Below, piece after piece: positions 45,139-57,371 of a DNA stretch of 64,000 bases. The stretch spans positions 1 to 64,000 of the forward strand of contig JARVKI010000032.1 in the NCBI GenBank assembly GCA_036674765.1, read 5' to 3'. The DNA is from Seiridium cupressi (lineage: Eukaryota; Ascomycota; Sordariomycetes; Amphisphaeriales; Sporocadaceae). The translations under genes and the position numbers were made by a program. The notes below the pieces were generated by a model, which saw only the letters and a program-made list of their open reading frames with translations, searched no databases and was not told where the DNA came from. The number at the start of each line of letters is the position of its first letter. Positions within the stretch are counted from its first letter, which is position 1.

Positions 45139-46157
45139 TTCTTTCTTAACACTTTCGGTTTCAGAGAGATTCGCTAGTCTTACAGTACTCTACTAGGCGG
45201 CAGGCCAACATTATATACTAGCTTTACTTTAGTTTCTGTCATCTCCTCACCTCGGCAATCACACTAAGCACTAAGGCATTGTTACGTCATGACAGTACGT
45301 CCCAACAAGTCAACTTCCAGTAGCCTATGAGCGGCCCCTGCGGGGCATACCTTGAATCCCTGAGCCCTCGAGCACTTCTTTGGGATCGTAAGCTGTTGGT
45401 CAAGATGTCTCATTCGGTTCGGCGGGCATCATGGAGCTCGTATGAGTCCCTTTGCAATGCTTCAATGACTGGATTTTAGTTTGGGGGGTTGAAACGAGCT
45501 CCGAGGCTCCCCATATCACTCGCTCTTACAAGTAAAGATACTCCATTAAATATACTATCTTAATGCGGAAAAGCTGTACCTATTCCATTACTTAGTCTAG
45601 CCCATGGCTCTCATCAGCTTATAAGACCCCGCGTATGTCTCGGCATGAAAGGTTTTTCATTAAACTTTGCCAATTCTAAAGACATATATCAATAGTTCCT
45701 CTACTCGCCATATTACTGCCGGACCGGAAAACCCAAAGTCTACTGGTGCGATAACATGAATGCTGTGAGAGACACCGATCCGTCTATCAAGTCAGCTAGC
45801 AACTGGCTCCATCAATAGAATCGACACTATCCTCCTGACACCCCACAGACCAATCTTAAACTGCAAACAGTACACCTTGGCCGTTCAACAAACCGCTGCA
45901 TCGGAGGAAAGAAATTGCAATTTTAGCAAGAATGTCTCCATCACCATCGAGATCCACGTAGGATATGACAATCAAGCACAGGTACACATCCTGAGCGCAG
46001 TTGGTAAACCTTCTCTGGGTGTTATACCAGGCTATTCAGCTGTCCCTCAAGCCTTTATAATGAGTTCATGACATCCTTCTACCTTTTAGGGTTTTCTCAA
46101 TCATGAAATCTTCCCATTCTCCAAATTTGATCTCACTGTGCTTTGCCAAAATCAAAG
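45139..46157. other. Intergenic region
   Basis: A 1.0-kb stretch between two minus-strand genes. No supported gene, repeat or RNA is seen. Confidence 0.5.
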
Positions 46158-47898
46158 CTATGCAAATGAAGGAAGGGCTTTGTTGGAGCTGATAACGGCT
46201 TTTATCAGACCAAGGTAATTCAAAATGATATCGCCGTCCGCGTGAAGGTCCTGCTGTACCCAAAAGGATTGGATTCCCGCTCGGAAGCTCTCCATGCTTC
46301 GCATATGATCCCTCTTCTCTGACCGATCGAGAAGGCTAAGGATCGAGGTTCTTTGCTCGTCCGTACGCGCTTCGCAGGCAAAAATGAATAGTGGGAAGAA
46401 ATAGTCACACGCATGAGCCTGGATGGGCCGGGCCATCGAATGCTCTATCTATGATAGACTCCAGCTTCGCCAGTGGCTCCCATGGGGTCTGTGAAGCGCG
46501 TGCAAGATAGATGAGCGTAACCGTCTGGTACAGCTCTACGGCAAATGGGAGATCGGTGGTCGGCCTGGCTAAAGCCGTGCTTGTGGATGACGAGGCAGGA
46601 AAGTTACGGACGATCCACTCCAAGGTTCTAAGGCGGCTCGTGTGACCTTCATCACGGCTTCTGAGGTCCCGTGGGTCGAGCAGCGTGTCACATATCTCAG
46701 AGAAAAGGACCAACATTGCTTGAAGATGCTTTGAAGAACGCGACGCCTATGCTTGGGTATTGGAGAGATCTGATAATGAAGCTGACCCTGAACATACTGG
46801 TCTATCTTTTAACAATGCCCGATACTGGCCGCCCGGATGGTCGAAAGGAGTCGCCTCTGTGTTGTACGCAGCGATAGGTTTTGATCGCCATTGAGATATG
46901 GCGAATCGATAAATTGCGCTGTGGTAACATGCCCAGTCCAGTAGATCTCCAATCTCGTTGCCATCCGATTGCTGGGCGAGGCGGGTTTCTTGCACGATGT
47001 CCATCGCTCCGCGAATATACCAGAACCAATCGCCGGAGCTTTTTGATGGAAGCAATATCTAAATCAAACATTGTAAGCATAAGTGTTAGTTTCGTCTTTC
47101 AGTAACATATTCATGGCATACCTCAAAAGCACATAAGACCATACACGCAGCAACATGCTGAGCAGCTCCAGCCAATCCCTGAGCGACCTCTTGGGAAGAA
47201 GTAGAAAGTGCTTGGAGGGCAGTGACCTTGAACTGCATCGTCTCGTGATGAAGTCCGGCGCGACGGAGAGAGGAGAACGCAAGTAGAGCAGAAAGCAGCG
47301 CCTGACCCGAAACCGTATCATGAGCGAGTGCCATATGCATGAGCACATCCTGAATGCGCGTGTTTGAACCCAGTGTAACCAACGAGTGGTAAGCAACGTC
47401 GTAGACTACGGTACGTAGCTGTGAGCCAGTAGTATCCTTACCTGGGGCTCGCCAGTCTATACTCACAGTACTGCACTAATTCCATGTGCTCCATCTTTTT
47501 CTGAGGCGGTCTGTATAATTTCGGGGCAGCTTGGAGTAGTTTGGGAGATTGCACGGCTTGCTCATTGGACAAGTGACGATAGAAGTCAATATCCCGCCAG
47601 CCTGTATTGATGAAAGCGAGACGATTGCTTTGGGGCTTGCGTAACCCCCTTGTTGCCTTTTTCGTATCCGGTGTCCCCGTAATCGCGCGCTTCTTGTCAT
47701 TGTTCCGCGGCCAAGACAAGCGTAGTCCATACCCTTGGCAGTTTCGCTTAGCCCGAGCACAATTCTGGCAGGTAGGTACGCTCCGATCACATTGGACCTT
47801 TCGATCTAAAGAACTATGGTCACTCAAGTGTGCAAAAGCCCGATATCTTTTCGTAGTCACCAACCTTTACACGTCCAGCAGCATTTTGTCGCCTTCAT
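46158..47898 (-). pseudogene. Zn2Cys6 transcription factor gene with 4-bp tandem duplication
   Basis: Five exons can be joined: 47898-47865, 47805-47467, 47405-47122, 47058-46798 and 46746 onward. The short first exon starts MKATKCCWTCK, and splicing it to the second completes a zinc cluster CX2CX6CX6CX2CX6C. The middle resembles the fungal Zn-factor family with a C-terminal PF11951-like domain (QDVLMHMALAHDTVSGQALLSALLAFSSL). In exon 5 the frame breaks near 46445-46452, where CTAT is directly repeated. The plus-one shift leads to an early stop about 15 codons on, while the family-like sequence (HACDYFFPLFIFACEAR) continues in the other frame to 46158. Total coding length is one base over a multiple of three, consistent with a 4-bp insertion. 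Either a young pseudogene or an assembly error. Confidence 0.72.
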
Positions 47899-48513
47899 CG
47901 AATTTAACGCAGGGACGGGCATCGCATTTTCGAGATACAACCTAAGCGGTGGTCTTGACAATTAAGACACTCCCGATGACGGCCGACAGATTCGGTGATC
48001 ACTGTAGACTTTTTGGTCTTGTTTGGCCGTGCACATCGGAGAAAGTTGCTTGGGGCGGAGCTGTCTTACATACTTGTTTGATTATGTAATTCTCCATGCG
48101 TAAGAGATCACAGGGACCCACCGAGGGCAACTTTCCGCGAGGCATCACGAATCTACTATGTCCTCTTTGAACATATTTGCCCCACCTACTACCACTCCCC
48201 AATGAGAACAGTGCTTGGGATGATGCAACGAAAATTCCTGATCCCAACATTCTGTGATTTGGTCATAATTTCAGTACCAAGAAACAGTGATGAATTCGTG
48301 ATGGATTATAAATCAAGAAAATCTTCTGATGACTTATGTTCAGGTCCCATCAGGCCGCCCTTGTGCTGCCAGATCTATATGAATGGCCGATGATTAGTCC
48401 CAATTTGCCAATCTCTCAAACTCACTTCATTGTTCCTGACACAAACCGCTCCTACAAGCTTTATCTGAGCCTCCTTTCCATACTCGTTCATTTCTCTCAC
48501 TTCACGTTTTGTT
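47899..48513. other. Intergenic region (divergent)
   Basis: This 615-bp stretch lies between the divergent Zn2Cys6 gene and NmrA-like gene. It contains both promoters and no other supported feature. Confidence 0.5.
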
Positions 48514-49439
48514 ATGGCTACCTACCTAGTCACGCAGGCCACCGGTCAGCAAAGTCAATGGACCATCACGCACCTGCTCGCAGCAGGCGCCAAGGTCCAT
48601 GCAGTTGTACGCGATCCGCAGAAGATTCCGAATGTCCTGCACATTCCAGGTGTTACGGTCTTATAGGGGCAAGTAATGACTTCGAAGCTGTTTTCGAAGC
48701 AGCGCAAGGCTGCAAAGGCGTCTCCTTGAACACCTACCCCATCCCAGGCTTGGAGACCCACCAAGCCACGACCGTTACTGAAGTATGCCAAAAGGCAGGA
48801 GTCAAAAGCATCGTTTCAAGCAGCACTTTCTTCACGGGATACAGGGCCCTGTGGGACGATCAAGTGACAGAGGAAATCGGGCTTCGTGGTTACTATCTCT
48901 CCAAAGCAAAGGTCGAGGGCATAGTACGTGCGGCCGGCTTTGAAGCCTACACGATTCTGCGGCCAGCATTCATTCATTTCGACTACCTGCTACCCAGTGT
49001 CCATGGCAATTTTCCGAGACTTCCAACCCACGGAGAGCTAGATCATGCATACAACGACGGTGTTCGGATGCCCCAGACAGATGGAAACGATGTGGAGAGG
49101 TATGCCGCGGCCGCCTTGCTGGATCCGGTCAAGTTTGGTGGTCAGGAGATTGAGCTTGCCAATGAATTCCTGACTGTACAAGAGGCGCGTGATATTGCTG
49201 CCAGATTCAGTGGTAAGGATGTTGGGTTAAAAAAGAAATCCCCAGAAGAGGTTGAGGCAGCAAAGGATACAGTATTTGCGCAGAGATTCCACTTTTTCGC
49301 AAACGCCAAAGATCTCAGCGACAGTTTGGCAGCTTCCAAGAAAGCAGAGACCAAGTTCGGCATACCATTTAATTCCGTTGAACAAGCTTTAGTGAGGGAC
49401 AAAGAGCGTCTCTTGGAGTGTCTGTCAGATTTACCCTGA
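48514..49439 (+). pseudogene. NmrA-like NAD(P)-binding protein, broken
   Basis: Starting at ATG 48514 the frame reads as an NmrA/HSCARG-type Rossmann protein (MATYLVTQATGQQSQ, then HAVVRDPQKIPNVL) but stops at TAG near 48664-48666. The rest of the protein continues in another frame from about 48667 (SNDFEAVFEAAQGCKGV, then STFFTGYRALWDDQ) to TGA 49437-49439. A premature stop plus a one-base deletion in a G-run explains the break. The span of 926 nt is one base short of a multiple of three. No GT-AG intron can bridge it in phase. Intact relatives sense NAD(P) redox state or act as isoflavone-reductase-like enzymes. It is probably non-functional here. Confidence 0.78.
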
Positions 49440-49769
49440 GTCAATCGCGTTTCGCAGACTTGTATTGGATTTATATAGCTTCGCCGTACTAAGCCACAGT
49501 TTTGTCAATGGAAACGATGTAGACTTAGGGCCTTGTTATCGTGGTATATCAAATCAATTCGATTCACATAGTAGTTACAAAACTACCTACCCAAACTTCT
49601 GGCACGGCCGACCATGGCCAGTTACATTTTGAGGCCCATTCGATGTGGTTCGGAAGGGCTCGACAAGTCCTAGAATAAGGCACAGCACAATTCATCAGAA
49701 GGACTCGCTACCCTTCCTTGTCTTGGTCCAATAAGCTGCGTGTTGTTATATTACTAGTATACTTGTTGT
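49440..49769. other. Intergenic region (convergent 3' ends)
   Basis: This 330-bp AT-rich stretch lies between convergent genes. Nothing else is seen. Confidence 0.5.
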
Positions 49770-51596
49770 TTATTTATTGTCAGATATCACGTCAATAAGT
49801 TCATCTTCACTACCACTTATCGACGGTCGAGGCTGAGACGTGGAAGGGCTTTGAAGATTTGCCGCCTCGATATCCACCAGGGCCGATGATCTTGACTGAA
49901 TAACAACAGGGCTTCGTTCCAGTGGAGACTCAAGTCCTGAATCCTTCCAATGCCTCGTCGAGTTTGTCGTCGAAAGATGAGACAGCGAGTAAGCGTCGGT
50001 GGTTGCATGGTTCTTTATCGCGGCGCTATACCTGGGAGCGGATATGACTATTGATTTCCGGCTTGAGTTCGTGTTTCCAGACGCCCGAGACCGCTGGAAT
50101 GTGCTCGAAACTGTTGATGTAATGGCAGTACGTATATGAACCAGCAATGGCCTCAGAGCAGGGATTGAACCACATGCTACGACACATAGAAGCTCAATGA
50201 GGCTCCATGCTGAGACATCGACATTGTAGTCTGGATGGTATTAGTTGTGGCCCAGGGTTATAAGAACTTGGTCACTGAATCCCAACTACTTACAACTGCT
50301 ATCGAAAGCTGAAGAGCCAGCTACAAGGAATTTCACACGAACCAGACTAGCAATGATGCCACTGCTTTGTGTTAGTGCATGACAGTCTTCATGTCGTGCT
50401 TCCAGGATACTCACAGTGACGCGATAGCTAGCATGAGGGCGACGCCAAGTCGCTTCTGAACGCTCGTCTGCAGTTTCCAAAGGGCAGGAATAGGCAGGAC
50501 CATCAGAACGATGTCCGAAGCAATATTAAGGACGGCTCCGGCAGTGAAGGCGACATTGGCGTTTAGACATTTTGCGTCGGTGATAGAGGGGTCCCATAAT
50601 GAGGCGACTGGCAGGCATTGGAAGGCGATGATAAAGACGTAGCCGCCTTCAATAGCGAACGTGAGCACAATCATCACTTTGATGGCTCTTCGAAACCACT
50701 GGGCACCGTTTCCGGTATCGAAGACCCTCTGGTACAAGAGGAGAATGGCGAGCTTCCCTGAACCCTGGATGAAGACGTACAGGATCTTGGCTGCGTAGTA
50801 CATCTATTAATGGTAAGCAAGGGATGCATGGTCAATGTTGACGGGTAAAATATACCTGACGGCTAAGGGGAAGGCTGTCCAAATCCATGTTCCAGTAATG
50901 CCTGCCACTACCCAGCTCAGTTGCACTATAGAGTTGTATTGACGCAATGGTCAGAAGGGCGGCCTGTACGTGGACTGATTTAGTAATCTTGTCTGTCTGG
51001 CTGGGTACATCACATACCAAACTCAGCAACGACATGTAATCATCCGGCCAAAGCTTCTTGGTTAATTTTAACCTGGTAGCACATCTTGCGGCGACAACCG
51101 GGATCGAGATAGAGATGGTAACGATAGCGGTGACAAGTGCGACACTCGCCCGGGATTCTGTTGGGTATGTCTTGCATATTTGGTTCTCAACGCCGAATGC
51201 ACCTTTCCATATGTAAGCCGCCGTCATTCAAAGAGCACTGTAGACACCTTACTTTTCTGATCGTCAAGCAAATCGCAGCTTAATTGAACACAAATACTGA
51301 TGTCTGCTTGTAAGGTTATATTCGTGCATAGACAGTCTGCAAGGAAGCCTTCGTCCGGAGACAAGCAATTCGCCGATCGCAGTTCCGATAACATGCATGG
51401 GTACTGTAGCTCGTAAATAGGATCAGTAAATCAAATGTTTAGTCACCCATCAGGATCCCGGAGCTATTGGACGTACAGCGCATTGAGGTACGGCGTCCAG
51501 GGCAGCTGTCGTATTGGTCGAGAAATCATCGGCTTCCACGGTTGCGACCGCAGAAATCAAGGCGACGATGGCTATTGGTGTTCGTAACGATAACAT
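49770..51596 (-). CDS. CFEM-domain PTH11-type seven-helix receptor
   Basis: Spliced minus-strand gene with about seven exons; first exons 51596-51477, 51403-51253 and 51202 onward. A signal peptide (MLSLRTPIAIVALISAV) precedes an eight-cysteine CFEM domain: PQC (Cys39), YPC, ANC, ADC, LC, SIC, LSC and QIC. Then come hydrophobic helices (ALVTAIVTISISIPVVAARCATRL; LAILLLYQRVF; IVLTFAIEGGYVFIIAFQC; NIASDIVLMVLPIPALWKL; SLIELLCVVACGSIPALRPLL) typical of the fungal rhodopsin/PTH11 fold, and a Ser/Thr-rich cytosolic tail of ~110 residues. Such proteins are surface receptors thought to sense host or nutrient cues. Lengths of the middle introns are only approximate. The reading looks intact, unlike its broken neighbours. 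Confidence 0.85.
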
Positions 51597-53899
51597 GCTG
51601 GTTTCTATGGCTTGGTGATGCAATTGCAAACTCGAAAGGGCGCAACCAAACGACACGTAGATCGCGAGATTGGTAACAGGGACTTATATCAATGTTTCGG
51701 AAATCGACACAAAGAGTTCTCCATGCAGGGTGCAACCTTAAGCTTAAGACCTTCTCATGCACAGCATGATCTTCTCGTTGCAGGAGTGTCAGAGCCTTTG
51801 GGCTCTCACATGAAAATGGCTGGTGACAGTACCCAACTCGGTTGACCAGCCGAGAGTTATGCAGCCCGGAAGCCTTGGCGGCCTGTTACAGCATCAAGGC
51901 GCACGCGATAAGCACAAAAGCTCACAGCAGAATGAGCATATATTACACTGTGGAATGTAAGATAAGCAGTGAAGCGCGGCTATCAAAAAGCGCTCCATTG
52001 AATCACCTGTCACGTCTATGTACATGATGCACGACGTCTTGGCCCGTCAAAGCTCATGGACAATAGTACTGCAGTTGCTGGGGGCTTTGGAGGGGTTCAA
52101 TAGGTACATTACCCAGGAAACTGCAGGGCATGAAGGTGGCGGCGGACCCATGTGGCGGGGCAACACTTAGGGCCGCCAGCACGAAACCGCCCATACCGAT
52201 CTTGACGCCGGAGTAGCGCGGATTCTTGCGGTAGGCTCGACATCGCTCCGGGTGGTGTGGAGGGTCGCGGAGATTGATGAAACGGTCTCTTCTCGGGCAT
52301 GGAAAGACTCTCAGACAGCTCAGCCACTGGGAAAAGGTCAGATAACTGGTGGACACGTGCCCTGGTGCATGTATGCAGGCTTGAAACAGCCGCACACAGA
52401 ATCAATAGGGTCAATCCAGCGAGAAACAGTATGGGAGACAATCGACCAAAGATCTCATGATTCAGGGAGGTGTCTCCAGAAACAGGCCTGCATTGGCGCA
52501 GGTGGCATACCTTGTCATCTTGATCGAGCCACTGACCCTATCGAATGGGGAGAGCCGTCCTGGTCTTGAGCAGAACTACTGACTGCCCGCGAGGCCTATC
52601 AGATTCGTTTGTGTCCTGACGCTTTGATCTAGCACGGGTCAATGCGACGGCGACAGCCTACGCAACGTCCGGTCCAGTTGCCTATCAGGGTAGGCATCCA
52701 GTTAGATTGGCACACTATTGGCTGTGCTGCGCAGGGGTGCGATATTGCCATGATAGGCCCACGTTGACCACCAATTATTGGAGGCCAGGAAAAATCCGGA
52801 TTTGTCGATTGAGCAGCTTGATCGCAATTGACCGGCGACGATGCAACCCGGCTCTAAACGTTCGACCTATCTGGCATGTTTGTTTAGTCGATGCGATGTC
52901 CTATGTCCGCCTAAGTAATCAGAACGGCCTAAACAGGAGGAGCACAAACTCGATTGGGGTATATTCGTCAGCGGGAGTGACTATTGCAGGATATCTATGA
53001 GTGGTCTTCTCAAAATGCTGGCTCGGAGATGTAACGACGCTATGCGGCTCTTCCAGATCCTGGTAATATGTTGAGAACTATCCCGGGAAACCCAACCACG
53101 TCGGATGAGTTTAGGGCAACCCTTCATCCAGCACTCTGGAGCTCAATGTCAACAATAAGACGAAGGGCCCTATGTGCGGCAGAGCGGGCAGGAATCCCCA
53201 GTAAGCGATTCTATACCACTCCTAACGATACTAAATCACGATCATAGGGATTTCCCAACCTAAAAGAAATGTTGGCTCTTATGGTTGTTGCCTATTGTCA
53301 CGTGGACATGTTGTCAGGTCGATCGTTTCACCACGGGCTCGGATGGTCGAGGCAATATGCATATCAAGTACCAGCCTGCATTCGAGCCATGATAATGTTG
53401 GCGATAGCCCAATGTTTCCGCCAGACACCAAGGCCTGCGGCTCTTTTAGACAGCCGAGACCATTTAGTTGAAGTAGCCACGATGCTCGTAAGTATACTAG
53501 TTACCAATGTTGTCTAGATCTGGCATTATACCTGCACGTAGCTGCTGTGCTCCACTAGCCTTGCAGCGGCCGCACAGCACAAGATTCGGCGTCAAATCGA
53601 TCCAATTGAAAAATGACCAATCGACAAGTACGGATCTTGGTTCATCGCTCCGAGCGTCGCATGGCCGACGCCTTGCTTGTTTCGTGTTTTATGTTTGGTT
53701 TTGAGATGAACGAGGATTTAGCTAGTGGTTTGCACTTATCGTGGGCGGATACCTGTGCAACGTGTATCACATCAAGGCCAAGATGTTTGGCAAGCTGAGA
53801 GTTTTCGGCACTATCTAGATTCCTTTCTGACGGCAGCTGGACCATAGTGAAGGATGCTGCGGCTGCATCGCCGGTGAGCAACCCTTGCCTCGAATACTT
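51597..53899. other. Gene-poor stretch with possible decayed coding remnants
   Basis: A 2.3-kb interval with balanced, coding-like base composition but no open gene. A plus-strand frame at 53263-53517 (KEMLALMVVAYCHVDML...) and one at 53613-53798 (ALLVSCFMFGFEMNEDLA...) look like pieces of a fungal protein, possibly a transcription factor middle domain, but stops and frame changes lie between them. A minus-strand frame at 52109-52441 starts with a signal-peptide-like helix and is otherwise unrecognised. No function can be given. Confidence 0.35.
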
Positions 53900-55191
53900 C
53901 ACTCGGACTTTTCACGCGGGTTATGCGGATCAAGCCAATAGTAAATATGGGTCATGGATCCTTGTAAGCCTACATCTAGTCCTAGAGAAAAAAGTGACAC
54001 ATTAGAAGATTCAGCTAATGCCTTCGTCAGCGGCCAGGGAAGCCGTGCTGCGCGTCGATGCGAACCAATATTCTCCAACCCGTGGATGGGCGAGACTTGG
54101 ACGGGCAGTCGCTGCAGCTCATTCAGAGTCAATGAAAAAAGAAATCAACTGGGAGACGGAAGTGACTATCACAGCCGGCGCCAATGAAGGTGATTGCATT
54201 GTTCTGGTCAATCATCAAGCTGTCGAAGGTCGTCACGTGCGTGAGTCTTACACGATATATATGTATCTTCAGTGCTCTAATGGCTTTGTCGGTGGCGGAG
54301 ATGAAGTCATCGTGTTCGAGCCGTTCTTTGGCCAGTACATCAATAACGTTGAAATGGCAGGTGGCATCGTCCGCTATATACCCTTATCTCCACCAGCTAC
54401 TGGTGACACTACCACCTGATCATCCGCGAACTGGACAATTGACATGGACCGGTTGCGTAACCCTTTCAATTCAAAGACTCGGATGCCTACCATCAACTCG
54501 CGTCACAAGCCGGTGGGCAAGGTCGCACAGGAAGAGCTCTTCACGATTGGCGAGCTATGTGTCGAGCACAACGCCATAATCTCTACAGATGAGGTCCACG
54601 ACAGTCTATATTATGGACCGATGGTCCAGATGGCGACCTTATCACCGGAAATCCGCAACCTGACTTTGCCTGTGGGGTCGGTAGGCAAGAGTTTATGCGC
54701 CACTGGCTGGAGGATTGGCATTGATCGGGGCAGAGCATCGTATTAAATATGCCGGGGCTGCGCATATGAGGATATGCTACTCGAGTCCCAGTCCGCTTCA
54801 GGAAGCATGCGCGGTAGGGTACGAGAAAGCAGAGGACCTGGATTTCTGGGACGAGTCGCACCGGTCTATGAAGGCCAAGATCGACAGGTTCGCGGAGGTA
54901 TGCGATGAACTGGGTCTGCCCTATTCGGATCCCCAGGGCGGCTATTTCGTAATGGTGAATCTGTCAAAGGTGAAGATTTCGGATGAATACATGTGCCCCC
55001 CACACGTTGCCTCTCGGCCACGTGATTTCAAGTTGAGCTGGTTTCTGATAATTGAGCTGGGCGTAGCGGCAATTCCTCCTGGTGAGTTCTATCTACCGGA
55101 GAGCACGCATGTGGCCGAGAACTATCTTCGTTTTGTTATATGCAAGGAGGAATTTGTTCAGAAGATGCCAAGGATAGGCTTAGGGACTTGA
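53900..55191 (+). pseudogene. Kynurenine aminotransferase-like gene, decayed
   Basis: Clear homology to fungal PLP-dependent aminotransferases (kynurenine/cysteine-S-conjugate type, BNA3-like). Seen in order: SSAAREAVLRVDANQYSPTR, ITAGANEG, GDEVIVFEPFFGQYINNVEM, IISTDEVHDSLYYGP, VGSVGKSLCATGWRIG (with the PLP lysine) and YSDPQGGYFVMVN. Lesions: a frame change near 54285 just before GGGDEV, TGA at 54418-54420, and a further frame change near 54718. The active-site segment normally S-P-H-N-P reads S-R-H-K-P, so the conserved PLP-contacting asparagine is lost. An upstream piece (VNMGHGSL) lies before 53965. A non-functional remnant; the intact family makes kynurenic acid from kynurenine. Confidence 0.85.
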
Positions 55192-55245
55192 AGAAGTCCA
55201 CAGTCTGTATCGTTACATGTAACATTCTCTCGCAACAGCGTCCCA

Positions 55246-57371
55246 TCAAGGCAAGTCAAAGACTTTTCCAGGATTCATCAACCATCTGCAGCCGCGTCAG
55301 CATCGTCGCATGAGGATTGGGACAATCCGGCCTAGCAACTCACTTTGGATCTACAGCTCGTTTCAAGGTCTTCATGAAATGAATTGTATCAGCACCAAGC
55401 TCATCCATGAGACATTCCTACTCACACCATTAGTCATTTCTGTTGGCGGATGTGGTCAAGTGAGACTGACCTTCTTCCCTATACCTATCGCGTGTTCTCC
55501 CTAGACACTTGGGATTAGTCTGGAATGAACATCGGGAGTAGGTGCTCACGTTAACTCACTGATACAGTTCCCTCCATCTCTAATGCTCGTTTCATCATCA
55601 TATGAACACACTCCGACACGGATTGTTGGTGCAACTTATTGTCGGTCTCATACATTACAGCTTGATGGAAGTTCCCATCGCCGACATGGCCGACAACACT
55701 AGCAAAAAGTCCGAGTTTTCCTGAGTCTTCTTTGGAGGCATCTGTGGTATGAGTGTTGATTAGCAACATGGATGCGGTGAGTAGTGAAAGCGCACCAACC
55801 AATGATTTCAGCCAGCCGTGATATAGGTACAGCGACATCCGTGGACCAGATAGAGTGACCCTCCGGTTTAATTGAAGTCATTGTCCATAAAGCCTCTTTT
55901 CTTGCAGACCATAAATCGGCCTCTTCTTGTTTGTTCCTGGCGAAAAAGATTGATTGCGGCGAGTAAGGCTTTACAGTTTCCCGTACCCGCGACACGTCTC
56001 CTTTGATGCCATCAGTAGTACCCGAGAATCTGCAAAGCTGTCAGTCAGTGGTGCCTTTCATTCATGCGCTAGCATTCTCACTTCAAGAACAACGTTGGAC
56101 GCTCATCCCACTTCGTCTTTCTTACGGCCTCACTTCCATGCCGATTGACCACCTCCATTTGGACTTCATCCATGAGTTCTAATGCTGCCAGCTGGATACC
56201 AGAGCGGATCAGTTTGGTAGCTGCGGTAGCGGCATCCTTGATGGTGGGAAACGACACAACAGCCACGCTTGTATCTTGTGGTATGACGGCAAGTTTCATT
56301 GTGATCTCTGTGACAATACCCAGTGTCCCTTCAGCACCAACAAACAAGGATGTTAGGTTATACCCAGCTGATGTTTTCCGTGGCCGTCTTCTGGTCTTGA
56401 TAACCTGCCCGTCTGCGAGCACCACGGTCACACTGACCACCCAATCTTTCATGGTTCCATATCGAAATGCATTAGTGCCACTACAGTTCGTGGATACCAT
56501 ACCGCCAATTGTTGCAGTCGGAGACGGGTCCAACGGCACGAAAAGGCCATCATGCTTGATCTTGTTGTTCAGATCAACCCAGTTGACACCGGGCTGAACT
56601 ACCACGTCCATACTATACCATCGTTTTAGCTTAAGGTGCGCATGCCAGCTCAGGGCACTTACTCATCGGGATGGAATGCAATTATTTTATCCATCATCGT
56701 GAAATCAATACATATGCCACTATATGGCGATGAGAAGTTGCCTTCCACTGATGACCCGGCTCCGTACGGCACTAAGCGCAAGTCAACATCCATAACTCTC
56801 GGCGTGCGGCATCACAAGCCCTCGACCACGACTCGACTCACCCATAGGCACATTATTCTTGTTGCATATCTGCGCGATCTTGGAAACCTCTTCCGTGGTC
56901 CGGGGATAGACGACAGCTACTGGACGACCAAGCGAATTTGATGTCGACCAATCCGAGTAGCCATGGTCCTCAATGGTATCTTCATCGAAGCTCACAGCAT
57001 CTTCACCTATTGCGTTGGAAATCTCATCCGCAGCCTTTACATGCGTCAGTGAAATTGATGATTTCTTTCTAGGAATCACATACTTTCAGCATAATCCTTT
57101 TGTCAGCGTAGCTCACTTGAGGCCACGAGCTGCCATGAGCAGACCTCGAAGAACCAGTGCTTGACCACCAAAATCCCAGCCCAAAAATCGTTGGTGTAGC
57201 GATCAGTGCCCACAATGGCACGGGCACCTGTGTACTGCTGTTCAATGAAGTTTTGGCAACTCCGGACCGTGTGCCGTTGTGGCGGATTTGCTGACAGCGT
57301 TTTGGAGCGCGAAAAAGGCACGATAGCACTTTCCCCTGGCAACGGGAAGACTTGGGGAGTCCCGAAAGCAT
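55246..57371 (-). CDS. D-lactate dehydrogenase (cytochrome), mitochondrial
   Basis: Multi-exon FAD-linked oxidase read from 57371 down to TGA 55248-55246. The first ~50 residues are basic and acid-poor (mitochondrial presequence), followed by a membrane segment (PLWALIATPTIFGLGFWW) as in the inner-membrane DLD1 type. The FAD-binding region reads RPVAVVYPRTTEEVSKIAQ, then VPYGAGSSVEGNF, GGMVSTNCSGTNAFRYGTM and GAEGTLGIVTE. The C-terminal domain has GHVGDGNFH, then GEHAIGIGKK and a last short exon ending NPGKVFDLP. All joins found keep phase, so the gene appears intact. It oxidises D-lactate to pyruvate, passing electrons to cytochrome c. It is housekeeping and outside the metabolite cluster. 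Confidence 0.9.

Noticed and set aside
48336..48513. Upstream extension of the NmrA-like frame
   Set aside because: The open frame upstream of 48514 has no family similarity. The real N terminus begins at ATG 48514 in another frame.
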